A stretch of 64,000 bases of DNA from Leishmania donovani (lineage: Eukaryota > Euglenozoa > Kinetoplastea > Trypanosomatida > Trypanosomatidae). The position numbers were made by a program, and so were the translations under genes. The stretch is taken from assembly GCF_000227135.1 (NCBI RefSeq), contig NC_018252.1, forward strand, positions 539,361 to 603,360. The letters are read 5' to 3'. The notes under the pieces are model-generated. The model saw only the letters and a list, made by a program, of their open reading frames with translations. It was not told where the DNA came from and ran no database searches. The stretch's first letter is position 1; every line of letters starts with the position of its first letter. This document shows positions 62,760 through 64,000 of this stretch, piece by piece.

Positions 62760-63292
62760 CCCTTTCTCTGCCATACAGCATGGGGACAACGGCCCAGCCA
62801 CAGGCCCCCACACCGCGTGGCGCCAAGCAGCCGTAGACACGCGCCGCTGCAGAAATNNNNNNNNNNNNNNNNNNNNNNNNNNNNNNNNNNNNNNNNNNNN
62901 NNNNNNNNNNNNNNNNNNNNNNNNNNNNNNNNNNNNNNNNNNNNNNNNNNNNNNNNNNNNNNNNNNNNNNNNNNCGCCTCGGGCTCCCCGAGCCAGGGCG
63001 CGGTGAGGGCCGGGTGAGATACGTTCGGGTCAGGGCGGCATACTGCCCATCATATGGTTCGCACAAACACGTTCACAGCTGCAGGCCTCCCCCACGCAGC
63101 GCCATCCAGGACATGACCGCCGACACCCGTAGCGATAAATCGCTCTGACTTCGCTACGTCGTAGGTACCTGACCCTGGCACCACGAGGGGTGGTCCGGCA
63201 CTGACAGGGATAGGGGGAGCAGCTGCCTGGCTTCCCCGCAGAGAGGATGGAGGGGGGTGCACGCGGCCATGATGTACCACGCCCGGAGGCGG
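62760..63292 (-). mobile_element. SIDER2-like retroposon copy F (long-head subfamily), with N run
   Basis: Shares with copy A both the tail variant (ccctttctctgcc) and the long head (gatggaggggggtgcacgcg and following). A deletion of about 26 bases removes the accccttcctccctc segment after the tail. Positions 62857-62974 are N (118; the equivalent in copy A, 1818-1943, is 126). It lies upstream of the ABC ATPase gene, probably in the 3'UTR of a gene beyond the right edge. Confidence 0.8.
62857..62974. other. Assembly gap (N run) inside SIDER copy F
   Basis: 118 consecutive N, again within a SIDER2-like copy and again covering its most GC-rich central part. Confidence 0.99.
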
Positions 63293-64000
63293 TCCTCCTC
63301 TCTGTCAGCCGAAACATCTGGATGGGGTGCCTTCCTCCACACCCTCTTCTTTACGTTTTCTCTCTCCCTCCTGGGTGTTTTGGTGCAGCCGCTGCCTCTC
63401 GCCTCAGGCGCACTCCAACGAGAACCTTCACAGCGCCGGCCCCCTGCAGAGCAAAATGTGTGCTTCATTACACATCAACATCAGCTCCTTTAGCGCAACG
63501 CACCAACCGCAACCGAAGCATCGACCTCAGCGTTCTCTACAACTTCCCTATACCTCTTCCGCAAACAAGGCCGAGAAGCACCCACCTCATCTCTGCAAGC
63601 AGCAAGACAATCCATTGGTCTTAGCACCATGACATGACAAGACACGCAGTTAACACCACAGACAACGCTATTTCCACGCTACACAGGCTAACCTCAACAC
63701 CCCGTCTCACTTTCCACTACAGTCCGCACTCGCGCATAGGCGTGCGTTCAGACAGGGATAACTATACAGATGTGTGCTCGTCACCGACAGTGTCAGACTA
63801 GAGGTGTCAGTAACATAAGCTTTCTCATCAGTCGCACGGACGCAGAGGCAGGGGCAGGCAGGCACGGCTGGGAGGAGGTGGAGGGGGTGGGGGCCGTGAC
63901 GGTGCCGCACACGGGAACGCGCACATCAGACTCAGGGCACAGCCATTGCGGTGGCAGACCCCAGGCGTTGCTGTTCCACAGGACGGAGGTATGTCGTTCA
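63293..64000. other. Right-edge spacer
   Basis: 0.7 kb of C/A-rich sequence with no supported frame; probably untranslated sequence of a gene outside the window. Confidence 0.45.

Noticed and set aside
1..64000. Strand-switch region or second transcription unit
   Set aside because: All supported genes are on the minus strand; no plus-strand frame carries recognisable motifs.

Overview
This window looks like a stretch of a Leishmania chromosome (trypanosomatid, kinetoplastid eukaryote). Every protein gene I can support lies on the minus strand, has no intron, and is separated from its neighbours by GC-rich, pyrimidine-tract-rich spacers full of (CA)n/(TG)n microsatellites. That is the layout of one polycistronic transcription unit read from right to left, with mRNAs made by spliced-leader trans-splicing and polyadenylation. 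Ran GTPase (rtb2) and a B-type mitotic cyclin (CYC6-like) in one window recall chromosome 25 of reference Leishmania genomes; this is from memory and unchecked. I see no rRNA, tRNA, CRISPR or plasmid feature, and no strand-switch region.

In transcription order, right to left: 60-62 kb RGG-tailed ABC-class ATPase; about 59.5 kb a short uncertain ORF; 57-59 kb an unrecognised protein; 53.7-56.6 kb an IKS1-like protein kinase; 50-51.5 kb an unrecognised protein; 47-49 kb an NSUN6-like m5C RNA methyltransferase; 42.6-46.3 kb the Rab3GAP catalytic subunit; 39.3-41.4 kb a calpain-like cysteine peptidase with a complete triad; 37.4-37.9 kb a broken O-methyltransferase; 34-37.4 kb an anomalous block; 32-33 kb the mitotic cyclin; 28.8-31.1 kb Rib72/EFHC1; 26.9-28.2 kb mitochondrial RF1; 25.5-26.3 kb an ICMT-like membrane methyltransferase; 24 kb a small membrane protein; 20.5-21.3 kb an unrecognised protein; then 5.7 kb without a gene; 13-15 kb a DEDDh exonuclease; 11-12.5 kb IFT38/CLUAP1; 9 kb Ran; 5-6.9 kb POLD2; 2.6-3.8 kb SF3A1; 0.3-1.1 kb GPN3. 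The functions are mixed (replication, splicing, nuclear transport, flagellum, mitochondrion, cell cycle), as is usual in trypanosomatid gene clusters, where neighbours are rarely functionally linked.

The main non-genic structure is a SIDER2-like degenerate retroposon family: six recognisable copies plus one old decayed copy, all in the same orientation, mostly in 3'UTR positions. They fall into two subfamilies with different heads. Two copies contain assembly gaps (N runs). Between two copies (34.2-37.5 kb) the sequence changes character, is partly almost free of A, and runs into a progressively broken O-methyltransferase; I suspect an assembly or consensus problem there. Start codons were taken as the first plausible ATG; upstream in-frame extensions begin only at GTG or TTG, which trypanosomatids are not expected to use.
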